Made by a program: the position numbers and the translations under genes. From the NCBI GenBank assembly GCA_035286585.1, contig DATEDC010000201.1, positions 1 to 13,527 of the forward strand: a DNA stretch of 13,527 nt, written 5' to 3'. Positions 1 through 6,422 of this stretch are shown one piece after another. Positions within the stretch are counted from its first letter, which is position 1. Every line of letters begins with the position of its first letter. Below the pieces are notes generated by a model. It saw only the letters and a list, made by a program, of their open reading frames with translations. It was not told the origin of the DNA and did no database searches. The DNA is from DSOS01 sp035286585. Its GTDB lineage: Bacteria > Chloroflexota > Anaerolineae > Anaerolineales > UBA4823.

Positions 1-1536
1 CAACCGGGTGAAGAGCACGTTGTCGACCAGGGCAGGGGTTGGCCAATAGAAATAGGCGCCTTGACCTTCTGCGATCAGGCGCGGGCTTGCTGGATCGCTG
101 ATATCTACAACACCGGCGTTTATCCCGTACAATCGGTCCCCGCGCACTTCAGGCCCTTCGAAAATGGAGGGTTCCGGATCTCCTAAATCGAGCCCCTCGC
201 CATTGAGCAGTGTGGGAGTCGCGCTCGCCACATCCAGCACACGCAGGCGTTGCAGCCTGTTCCTGCCCGCGGTGGTCAGGAGATAAGCCATGCCCTGGTT
301 CAGCGCGATCCCTTCAACCGCGATGAGGCCAGCCGGGGGAGCCACTTCACCGCTGAGGGCGATATTTGCCGGCTCGCTGATGTTGAATATCTCAAGGCCG
401 CGTTCGCTGGTGGCGACCAGCGTGCCGCCAGCCGCTGCGAAGCGGTTGATGCAGCTTTGTGGCTCGAATCGGACCGGAGCCGGTGTCGACGCCGGGTCCG
501 TGATGTCAAAAATGTACAGGGAAGTAGGACATCCCGAGTGCGGAAAGGATCGACTCAGCAGGAAAAGGGTCTCATCGGTCGCCACGATGCTGTCGATGGT
601 CTGTTCGATTTCCATCTCTCGGCGGGCGATTTCCCGTGGGTGCGCCGGATCGCTGACATCCAATACGAGCAGCAGATCAGGCTTTTCGTGGTGCCTGTTC
701 TCCACAACGAAGGCGAAATCCTTCTCCACGGCGACCCGGAAATTCGAAGCGCTGCCCAACGCGACCTCGCTTATGGCACGCTCGAGATCGGCAGGATCGA
801 GCATTTGCAGCGTGCCCGGCGCGTTGACGGCAACCGGCGCCCCTCCGCCGCTGGCGAGGTAGAGGGCATCCCCCCCGGCCGCGAGGACGGCGTTGGCAGG
901 GGCTGCACCTCTCGCCGCCTCAACCGGATTCACCGGGTCGCTGGCGTCGATTGCGATCAGTTGTTCTGCCTCCGCTCCGGGGGCGAACGTGTAAACCAGG
1001 TTTCCAACTGCGAAAAGATCGCCCGAAACGCCCGAAAACTTGCCGGCTTCCACCGAAAAAGTGGGATCGCTGGTGTCGTACACCCATAGCTCGTTGCCCA
1101 GCCGCAGGAAGATCCGGCCAGGCTGCACGGCAAGCGACTCCACCAGGCCGGGCAGCGTCTCGCTTTGCCACAGCAAGCGCGGCGCAGCAGGGTCGCTGAT
1201 ATCTACCACCGCCAGGCGCGGCCCGATTCCAAGGTAGACCGTATCTCCATCGATCGCCAGCGGGCCGAACGTGCCGCCCATTTGTGTCACCACATCAAAG
1301 GCCAGCAAATCTCTCGCTGGCGGCGGAGTGGGTGATGCTGTAGCAAGAGCAGCGGTCGGCGTGGATTCCTCGGCCACTCGCGTCGGGCTCGGTTGGAGCG
1401 TGTTGGTTGTGGTCACAGTGGGGCTTGGCGGCAACGGCGTCGCGGCCGGCGCGCACGCCGCCAGCGCCAGGTGGGCTATGATTAATCCCATGAACAGATA
1501 GACTCTGATCTTCGATATAGCGATACTGGGGGTCAT
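1..1536 (-). CDS. LVIVD-repeat beta-propeller lipoprotein (3' end outside window)
   Basis: The minus strand is open for 512 codons from an ATG at 1536 to the window edge, so the C-terminus is missing. The protein starts with a short basic segment and a hydrophobic stretch ending in a perfect lipobox (LAAC, lipid-anchored Cys28). A Pro/Thr/Ser-rich linker follows (about residues 30-75), then repeated blades marked by the DxSDPxxP signature at about residues 112, 154, 197, 293, 344, 385 (degenerate) and 478. This spacing of 40-50 residues and the motif fit the LVIVD family (PF08309), which folds as a beta-propeller; such proteins are usually extracellular binding or scaffold proteins without a known enzyme activity. 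An AAGGTGA ribosome binding site at 1542-1548 lies 5 nt before the ATG and supports this start. The protein is probably anchored on the outer face of the cytoplasmic membrane. Its ligand cannot be told. Confident as a gene, less so on role. Confidence 0.88.
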   Translation of the reverse strand, partial: MTPSIAISKIRVYLFMGLIIAHLALAACAPAATPLPPSPTVTTTNTLQPSPTRVAEESTPTAALATASPTPPPARDLLAFDVVTQMGGTFGPLAIDGDTVYLGIGPRLAVVDISDPAAPRLLWQSETLPGLVESLAVQPGRIFLRLGNELWVYDTSDPTFSVEAGKFSGVSGDLFAVGNLVYTFAPGAEAEQLIAIDASDPVNPVEAARGAAPANAVLAAGGDALYLASGGGAPVAVNAPGTLQMLDPADLERAISEVALGSASNFRVAVEKDFAFVVENRHHEKPDLLLVLDVSDPAHPREIARREMEIEQTIDSIVATDETLFLLSRSFPHSGCPTSLYIFDITDPASTPAPVRFEPQSCINRFAAAGGTLVATSERGLEIFNISEPANIALSGEVAPPAGLIAVEGIALNQGMAYLLTTAGRNRLQRLRVLDVASATPTLLNGEGLDLGDPEPSIFEGPEVRGDRLYGINAGVVDISDPASPRLIAEGQGAYFYWPTPALVDNVLFTRL

Positions 1537-1541
1537 CTCGT

Positions 1542-1685
1542 TCACCTTAAGCTCCAAATTTCAACGGTTCGTTCCTCGCTGCCAACAGCCAGCTTCGATC
1601 CATCCGGCGACCAGGAAATTCGCACACAGGAATTTTCACCCATATCATCGCATTTTATCTGGCTTTTGAAAGCCCCATGCTTGTG
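1542..1685 (-). pseudogene. C-terminal remnant of a WD40-repeat protein
   Basis: Between two in-frame stops (TGA at 1686-1688 and TGA at 1542-1544) the minus strand reads 47 codons that end in one complete WD40 blade: the core SWSPDGSKLAVGS and the closing strand TVEIWSL, then stop. Real WD40 proteins need several blades, and no further blade is seen upstream in any frame, so this is the tail of a gene whose front has been deleted. Its stop overlaps the Shine-Dalgarno sequence of the lipoprotein gene that follows, which suggests that the two were once a translationally coupled pair of propeller genes. There is no start codon with a ribosome binding site for the fragment. Confidence 0.7.
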
Positions 1686-1703
1686 TCACTCGTGTGTCAC
1701 TCG
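1682..1703. repeat. 11-bp tandem direct repeat
   Basis: TGTGTCACTCG occurs twice back to back without mismatch (1682-1692 and 1693-1703). It lies exactly at the point where WD40 similarity stops on the minus strand, so it may mark the edge of the deletion that removed the front of that gene. It could also be a simple slippage duplication. Confidence 0.6.
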
Positions 1704-1824
1704 ATTTCGCCTGGACCGAATTCTGTGATGCGAGCGAGAATCTCGTTCCAGTATCGAAATGCCATCTGTTCCCTTGAAATACGGGAATTTACACCCTCAT
1801 TATCGCATAATTCATATCGCATGT

Positions 1825-1866
1825 ATACTCATTAGTATTGACAAATATCGAGTATTGCAGTATCAT
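1825..1866 (+). promoter_or_regulatory. Promoter and possible operator of the GbsR-type regulator
   Basis: TTGACA (1838-1843) and TATCAT (1861-1866) are separated by exactly 17 bp, a near-consensus vegetative promoter; transcription would start near 1873, giving a leader of about 17 nt. A palindrome ATACT-N4-AGTAT (1825-1838) abuts the -35 box, and its right-hand half AGTATTG recurs at 1851-1857 inside the spacer, 17 bp downstream. Such dyads beside a promoter are typical operator positions for MarR/GbsR repressors, so autoregulation is likely but inferred. Confidence 0.6.
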
Positions 1867-1889
1867 CAGTTATAACCGAAGTAATAGAA

Positions 1890-2426
1890 ATGACCGATTT
1901 GACACCTGCTGTCCAGAATTTCATCGTCCATTGGGGTGAAATGGGAGAACGCTGGGGGATCAACCGAACAGTTGCCCAGATCCAGGCTTTGCTGTACATC
2001 TCCCCCCAACCACTCAATGCGGAAGAGATCAGCCGGACGCTGTCGGTGGCTCGCTCGACCGTCAGCGTGGGGCTGCACGAGCTCCAATACTGGGGCATCA
2101 TCAACGTCGTTCACCGGCTGGGGGATCGCACCGACTATTACGAGTTGATCGGGGATGTCTGGGAAATGTTCCGTTTGATCGCTGACCGGCGCATCCAAAA
2201 TGAACTGGATCCTACCGTGATCATGTTGCAAGACGCCGTAAACCGGCTTGGCGATGACTCCGAAGAGACCCACACCAAGAAAAAGCTCAGCGAATTGCTC
2301 GACGTGCTCGAGACAGCTTCCAATATTTACACAGAATTTCGGAAAGTCCCAACCAAAATAATCGCTCGAATCGCCAAAACGGGCGATATCGTCGGCATGA
2401 TTCTCCGCTTAGCCAGGGAGAAATGA
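1890..2426 (+). CDS. GbsR/MarR-type winged-helix transcriptional regulator
   Basis: This 178-aa protein has the size and layout of GbsR-like regulators (COG1510). An N-terminal helix ends near residue 24, a helix-turn-helix with the recognition segment ARSTVSVGLHEL spans about residues 43-64, and a beta-wing with the DRTDYY stretch lies at about 78-84. A long helical C-terminal half (about 90-175) probably forms the dimer interface. Known family members are repressors that respond to small ligands (choline for GbsR in Bacillus); the ligand here is unknown. The start has only a weak ribosome binding site (GAAG), compensated by a strong promoter 24 nt upstream of the ATG. The next gene in the same direction, 110 bp on, is a broken bchE-like gene, so the regulator may have lost an original target. 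Confidence 0.85.
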   Translation: MTDLTPAVQNFIVHWGEMGERWGINRTVAQIQALLYISPQPLNAEEISRTLSVARSTVSVGLHELQYWGIINVVHRLGDRTDYYELIGDVWEMFRLIADRRIQNELDPTVIMLQDAVNRLGDDSEETHTKKKLSELLDVLETASNIYTEFRKVPTKIIARIAKTGDIVGMILRLAREK

Positions 2427-2447
2427 TTTATTTTTTTGTCGGATGAT

Positions 2448-2463
2448 TTCGGTTTTTACCGAA
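2448..2463. repeat. Short perfect inverted repeat between regulator and bchE relic
   Basis: TTCGGT-TTTT-ACCGAA is a 6-bp stem with a 4-nt loop, 22 bp after the regulator's stop codon. It is not followed by a T-run, so it is a poor intrinsic terminator. It may be an operator or a processing hairpin in front of the bchE relic. The rest of the 2427-2534 gap shows nothing clear apart from the AAAGGAG ribosome binding site at 2528-2534. Confidence 0.4.
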
Positions 2464-2543
2464 CCAACTGACGTTACAGGAATACCAGATACATGGGCAT
2501 GGAAAACCGGTAAACCTGCTATTCGACAAAGGAGATGATTGCC

Positions 2544-3402
2544 ATGCGTATCCTGCTGGTTAACCCACCCCATCCCTCCATCGGCAGCCGCATACCCCGG
2601 GAGCATTTACCGCCGTTGGGTTTGTTATCCGTGGGCGGTCCGTTGATCGATGTGGGTCATGAGGTACAGCTTTTGGACGCAGAACTCGGTCCGCTTTCAA
2701 CTCACCAAATAGTGAAACAGGCGACATCCTATGCGCCAGAAGCCATTCTCATCAGCCATTCCGGTTCAACCTCCGGACATCCCATAGTGGCGGAGATCAC
2801 CCGCCTCCTGCGCAGGTCGCTGGCGAAAACGTGGATCATCTACGGGGGCGTGTTTCCCACCTACCACTGGCGGGAAATTCTGACCGATGAGCCGCAAATC
2901 AATTTTATCGTCCAAGGCGAAGGGGAGGAAACTACGCTACGCCTTATCCACGCGCTGGAAACGGGGGAATTCTTTCCAACCATCCCGGGTATCGCTTATT
3001 GGTATGCCGGGAGACCTTTCGCCACGCCACCTGCGCCGCTCATCCGCGATCTGGACGCTTATCGCATCGGTTGGGAGCTGATAGATCCCGCACCGCTGGA
3101 CAGCCTACTTCCGCCGGGCAGCCAAAAGAAAAGTCATCCAAACAGATACCACGAAATGGGATTATAAACACCAGGTGCTCGCCACCCGAAATGTGCCGCC
3201 GTGGCGAGTGCTTTTGTGGGTAAAGTTTATCGAGGCTGTCATGCAGCTGCGACCCCGCTCCTTGTGGCGGCTATTCACCCATCCTGATCGGGGAATACGA
3301 GCAGCGATGCGCTGGTATTACCGCATTGGCCGCAAAGTGTGGTTCCACGAAATTAGTGATAAGAAAACCCTTGACAAATTCTTTGATTCCAGCATAATTT
3401 AG
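2544..3402 (+). pseudogene. bchE: BchE-like cobalamin-binding radical SAM protein with the radical SAM core deleted
   Basis: Frame 1 of the relic (2544-3086, 181 codons) is a complete cobalamin-binding N-terminal domain starting MRILLVNPPHPSIGSR, with the landmarks HSGSTSGHP, YGGVFPTYHWRE and GEGEET. It ends at DLDAYRIGWELID, where intact family members run into the CxxxCxxC radical SAM domain. Here the next bases instead encode, one frame over (3085-3402, 105 codons), the family's C-terminus: PHRWTAYFRRAAKRKVIQ, then WDYKHQVLATRNVPPWR and MRWYYRIGRKVW. The [4Fe-4S] cysteines and the SAM-binding core, at least 200 residues, are absent. BchE makes the isocyclic ring of bacteriochlorophyll anaerobically from Mg-protoporphyrin monomethyl ester. 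The start at 2544 is 9 nt after AAAGGAG. The front part could still be made as a cobalamin-binding protein of about 207 aa, with an out-of-frame tail ending at 3167. The BchE assignment within the wider B12-radical SAM family is from memory of family sequences. Confidence 0.8.
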
Positions 3403-3434
3403 GTTAATTAACCTATAGGTTAATTAACCTAAAT
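3397..3434. promoter_or_regulatory. Perfect 38-bp palindrome, two nested 14-bp palindromes, before the ATPase gene
   Basis: AGGTTAATTAACCT, itself a perfect palindrome, occurs at 3401-3414 and 3417-3430 separated by AT, and the whole block from 3397 to 3434 is again perfectly self-complementary. The block contains the stop codon of the bchE relic (3400-3402) and ends directly before the ATPase ribosome binding site (AGGGAAG, 3435-3441). It could be a tandem operator that binds two dimers, or in RNA a long hairpin that affects translation of the ATPase. No -10/-35 pair is obvious downstream of it. Confidence 0.75.
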
Positions 3435-3445
3435 AGGGAAGTGTT

Positions 3446-5119
3446 ATGGTCACCTTTTACCCTCTCGATCAGCAGAAGCTGTTTACCAACCGGGATTACG
3501 AGCTGGCACAATTGAACCATTTGGTTCAGACACTGGAAACCGGGCTTGCGGAACACGCGGCTTTGTTTGGCCTACGTCGGATTGGAAAAACTTTGTTGCT
3601 CAAAGAGTTCATGAGGCGTCTTTTGCAGAGGAATGCTTCTATTCTTCCGGTGTATATGGATTTATCCACGCTGGCGTCATCACCGGAGAACTTTGCTCTG
3701 GGGTATGCAGGATTAGTTTGCCACTGGATCTTGAATCGCGGAGCAAGCGATGCCGGCCCGTTTCTCAGCGCTACCACACTGCCTGGGGCGCTCATGCGCG
3801 GGGATGGCTCATGGATGTATCCATTTCTGGAACCTGTGCTCCGAGAGCTGGAAAAAGCGCGACCCGACCGCCAAGTATTGCTGCGCTCTGTCTTCCATTT
3901 CCCCCAGCAAGTCGTGCAGGCCAGCCAGAACAAATTAGTTCTGATCTTCGATGAGTTTCAGGAAATTCGCACGCTTACCCGATTCCCGGATAGTCATAAC
4001 ATTCTGGCACTATTTCGCTCTGAAATGCAATCCCAAAGTGGTATCTTATATATACTGGCGGGCTCGGCAGTCAGTGTGCTGACCAGTATGCTATCTGATC
4101 CCGACAAGCCTCTCTTTGCTCAATTCTCTCGCTTACCGGTAGAATCTTTCCATCGGGAAGCAACCGGTTTGCTGTCCGAAAAGTTAACCGCCGGTCAAGC
4201 CAGTGCGGATTTGCTGTCCCTGATCCACAATCTGACAAATGGGCATCCATTTTACATTACTGCCTTGTGCCGACGACTGATGAACCTGGTAGAAACAGTC
4301 GGCCGTCCGATGGAGAAAGAGACGGTTAAGCAGGCTTTTCTAATCGAAACGCTGGCACCGTATGGACGTATCTATGATTTTTGCCGCTATATCTATGATC
4401 TGTCCTTGCAAAAAGCCACCGGGTACGGCGCCTTAAAAGCAGTTCTGCAAATCCTATCAACAGAGGAAGACCTGACCACAACTCAGGTTGCTCGCCAATT
4501 GAAGGTGACTCCAGCGAGTGCAAGCGATTATCTTCGTTGGCTGCGTGAAGTTGATCTAATCGCCGAACGTGAACACCGTTACTATTTTCGTGATCCTGTC
4601 TTGCGCTTTTGGGTGGCAAACACAATTAGGGGGATCGAACTGGACCTGACCGCTGAGCCGCTAGACTTGGCGAGTTTGATGACGCGACTGGATGCTCAAT
4701 TTCAACGAGCATCGGAAGAGCTGGGTGTGGCGCAAGAAAGCGCCGTTCGCGAATTGATGCGTCGTTTTGGTGGTCAAAAAATTGACGGCACGCTATTCAA
4801 CTTTCCTGGGATTTTTATCCTGCCTAACTTTGTGCGAGTGGAGCCATTTATCTCTCAGGACGGGCGGGTCCAATTGGATGCCCTTGGCGAGACCCCCCAA
4901 GGAATAAAGTGGATTGTCGAGGTCAAATGGCGAAACAAACGCGTTGGGAAAAAAGAGGTGGAGAGGCTATCCAATTTGACCAGAGAGCTCAACGCCCAGG
5001 GTTGGCTGATCTCGCGTTCTGGATTTACTGAAGATGCTCTCGAGCACGCTGTCAAAAGCCATTTATTCTTAAGCGATCGGAATGGAATTCAAGAGTTAAG
5101 GCAACTGATCGAACTTTGA
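3446..5119 (+). CDS. Archaeal-type ATPase_2 / winged-helix / PD-(D/E)XK nuclease-like protein
   Basis: The 557-aa protein opens with an AAA/STAND-type ATPase of the archaeal ATPase family (PF01637): Walker A GLRRIGKT (residues 42-49), Walker B LVLIFDE (164-170), a sensor-like strand LYILAGSA (201-208) and the family's GHPFY motif (266-270). A winged helix follows (about 330-392, recognition region VTPASASDYLRWL, then RYYFRDPVLRFWV). The C-terminal part (about 445-550) carries QLDALG (D478) and VEVKW (E492, K494) at a spacing typical of PD-(D/E)XK nuclease folds, as in the DUF234-type tails of this family. All three nuclease residues are present, so DNA cleavage is plausible. Related genes are scattered among archaea and bacteria and are thought to be mobile or defence-like; their function is unproven. 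The gene is visibly AT-richer than its neighbours. ATG at 3446 follows AGGGAAG. No signal peptide or membrane segment is seen, so it should act in the cytoplasm. Confidence 0.85.
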   Translation: MVTFYPLDQQKLFTNRDYELAQLNHLVQTLETGLAEHAALFGLRRIGKTLLLKEFMRRLLQRNASILPVYMDLSTLASSPENFALGYAGLVCHWILNRGASDAGPFLSATTLPGALMRGDGSWMYPFLEPVLRELEKARPDRQVLLRSVFHFPQQVVQASQNKLVLIFDEFQEIRTLTRFPDSHNILALFRSEMQSQSGILYILAGSAVSVLTSMLSDPDKPLFAQFSRLPVESFHREATGLLSEKLTAGQASADLLSLIHNLTNGHPFYITALCRRLMNLVETVGRPMEKETVKQAFLIETLAPYGRIYDFCRYIYDLSLQKATGYGALKAVLQILSTEEDLTTTQVARQLKVTPASASDYLRWLREVDLIAEREHRYYFRDPVLRFWVANTIRGIELDLTAEPLDLASLMTRLDAQFQRASEELGVAQESAVRELMRRFGGQKIDGTLFNFPGIFILPNFVRVEPFISQDGRVQLDALGETPQGIKWIVEVKWRNKRVGKKEVERLSNLTRELNAQGWLISRSGFTEDALEHAVKSHLFLSDRNGIQELRQLIEL

Positions 5120-5222
5120 GTTCATAATACACAAAAGTTAGATGCAGGTCGCCTACCTGGGTTACTTCCCGTTGTTTGCCTGGCCTCTACCTGATAGAAA
5201 TCTGGCGCGAAGGGGTCTTCCT

Positions 5223-5248
5223 CTCCTGCGTCCCCCCGCTTGCAGGAG
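5223..5248. other. Hairpin between ATPase and VIT1 genes
   Basis: CTCCTGC (5223-5229) and GCAGGAG (5242-5248) form a perfect 7-bp stem around a C-rich 12-nt loop. No T-run follows, so it is at best a weak or factor-dependent terminator for the ATPase gene. The remaining bases of the 5120-5282 gap hold no supported gene. Confidence 0.3.
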
Positions 5249-5282
5249 TCTGAGCCGGACAACAGCCATATAACTTGAGCGT

Positions 5283-5288
5283 TATAAT
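5283..5288 (+). promoter_or_regulatory. Consensus -10 box before the VIT1-family gene
   Basis: TATAAT lies 47 nt before the chosen ATG (5336), which predicts a transcript start near 5295 and a leader of about 40 nt. No good -35 hexamer is found 16-18 bp upstream, so this is only a partial promoter. An in-frame ATG at 5294 would fall at the predicted transcript start and lacks a ribosome binding site, which favours the start at 5336. Confidence 0.4.
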
Positions 5289-5335
5289 GGTGGATGTTTG
5301 CAGTAAATTGGCTTCGTACAAACAGGAGACGCTCA

Positions 5336-6208
5336 ATGGAACTCGGCGCAGAATTACGCCAGCAATTACTGACCTTTCAACAGAACGAAATTACCGAGCA
5401 TCATATCTACACCCGGCTGGCAAGGACGATCAAGTCGCCCGAAAACCGCAAGATCCTCGAGAAGATCGCCGCTGATGAGCTAAACCACTACAACCTGTGG
5501 AAAGCGTACACCCACCAGGAAGTAAAACCAAGCCGGTTCGGTTTGTGGATTTACTACCTGATCAGCCGCCTCTTTGGGTTCACATTCGGGATCAAGCTGA
5601 TGGAGCGCGGCGAAGAAGACGCCCAGAGCAGTTACGCCCAACTGAAAGGGCAGATCGCAGAGATCGACGATTTTATCCACGAGGAGAACGCTCACGAGGA
5701 AGCCTTAATCGGGCTGCTGGACGAGGAGAGCCTGCGCTATGCCGGCTCGGTGGTGTTGGGGCTGAACGACGCGCTGGTGGAGCTGACCGGCGCCCTGGCT
5801 GGCCTGACCCTTGCCCTGCAAAACACCCAATTGATCGCCCTGAGCGGCATGATCACCGGCATCGCTGCGGCGCTTTCGATGGGCGCTTCGGAGTACCTTT
5901 CCACCCGTTCCGAAGAGACGGAGAAGCACCCGCTCAAGGCTTCCCTGTACACCGGCGTCGCCTACATTGTGACGGTGTCGATCCTGATCCTTCCCTACCT
6001 GGTGTTGGACAACTATTACCTCTGCCTGGCCTTTGCGCTGACCGGAGCGGTGCTGATCATTGCCATCTTTAATTATTACATTTCGGTAGCCAAAGATGAG
6101 CCGTTTCGCAGGCGCTTCTTGGAAATGGCCGGGCTGAGCCTGGGTGTGGCGACGTTCAGCTTTGTTATCGGTTACTTCATTCGCTCTGCGCTGGGCGTCG
6201 AAATTTAG
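5336..6208 (+). CDS. Ferritin-like domain fused to VIT1/CCC1 iron-manganese transporter
   Basis: The 290-aa protein begins with a four-helix ferritin-like (rubrerythrin-type) domain, residues 1 to about 130. Its likely metal ligands are EITEHH (E18, E21), DELNHY (E48, H51), GEED (E93/E94) and EENAHEE (E117, H120). The C-terminal half is a VIT1/CCC1 membrane domain of about five helices with the family's GLNDALVELTGALAG (142-156) and the loop SMGASEYLSTRSE (181-193). Such erythrin-vacuolar fusions move Fe(II) or Mn(II) across the cytoplasmic membrane, with the ferritin-like part on the cytoplasmic side sensing or passing the metal; in bacteria they export metal and lessen metal or peroxide stress. 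ATG at 5336 follows AGGAG by 7 nt. After the TAG at 6206-6208 the same frame stays open for 65 more codons of unrelated sequence (next entry). Confidence 0.9.
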   Translation: MELGAELRQQLLTFQQNEITEHHIYTRLARTIKSPENRKILEKIAADELNHYNLWKAYTHQEVKPSRFGLWIYYLISRLFGFTFGIKLMERGEEDAQSSYAQLKGQIAEIDDFIHEENAHEEALIGLLDEESLRYAGSVVLGLNDALVELTGALAGLTLALQNTQLIALSGMITGIAAALSMGASEYLSTRSEETEKHPLKASLYTGVAYIVTVSILILPYLVLDNYYLCLAFALTGAVLIIAIFNYYISVAKDEPFRRRFLEMAGLSLGVATFSFVIGYFIRSALGVEI

Positions 6209-6406
6209 AGCCTCGCCAACCAACCGCGATACCTCGCCGGGATTCCCTTGCCGACCGGTTCGCTGCTCGACCTGGAGATGCTCTCCGAAGACCAGGGTTG
6301 GGCGGTCGGCGGAGCGACTTCCCTGGGCGAGTTCAGCACCATCTTGCGTTATATGCCTGCCGGATCGACGTGGATCACGCAGTATCCGGGCGATATTCCG
6401 GGATAA
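6209..6406 (+). pseudogene. Remnant of a Ycf48/BNR-like propeller protein, in frame after the VIT1 stop
   Basis: Directly after the VIT1 stop codon, in the same frame, 65 sense codons precede a TAA at 6404-6406. They contain LLDLEMLSEDQGWAVGG and STILRYMPAGSTW, the pattern of a photosystem assembly factor Ycf48-like or BNR-repeat blade (the DGWAVG...ILRY...W arrangement common in Chloroflexota secreted proteins). There is no start codon or ribosome binding site, and a single blade cannot fold alone, so this is best read as the debris of another gene joined behind VIT1. Stop-codon read-through would add it to the transporter's C-terminus, but nothing in the sequence points to programmed read-through. 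Confidence 0.55.
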
Positions 6407-6422
6407 ACCTTTAGCTCCCTGC

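Noticed and set aside
250..1171. Open frames on both strands overlapping the left-end gene (for example plus 250-1089 and minus 920-1171)
   Set aside because: They carry no recognisable motifs and are shadows of the continuous minus-strand LVIVD lipoprotein frame, which has a lipobox, repeats and a ribosome binding site.
1697..1765. 22-codon minus-strand frame with ATG at 1765 and a GGGAA-like site before it
   Set aside because: Too short, no known family, and it ends inside the tandem repeat; nothing supports translation beyond the weak upstream site.
3082..3170. Programmed frameshift as an explanation for the two bchE parts
   Set aside because: The radical SAM domain itself is missing between the parts, so a shift would not restore a working protein; no slippery heptamer is seen at the joint.
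5141..5274. 44-codon plus-strand frame starting with ATG at 5141
   Set aside because: No ribosome binding site, no known domain, and it runs across the hairpin and up to the VIT1 promoter; most likely chance.
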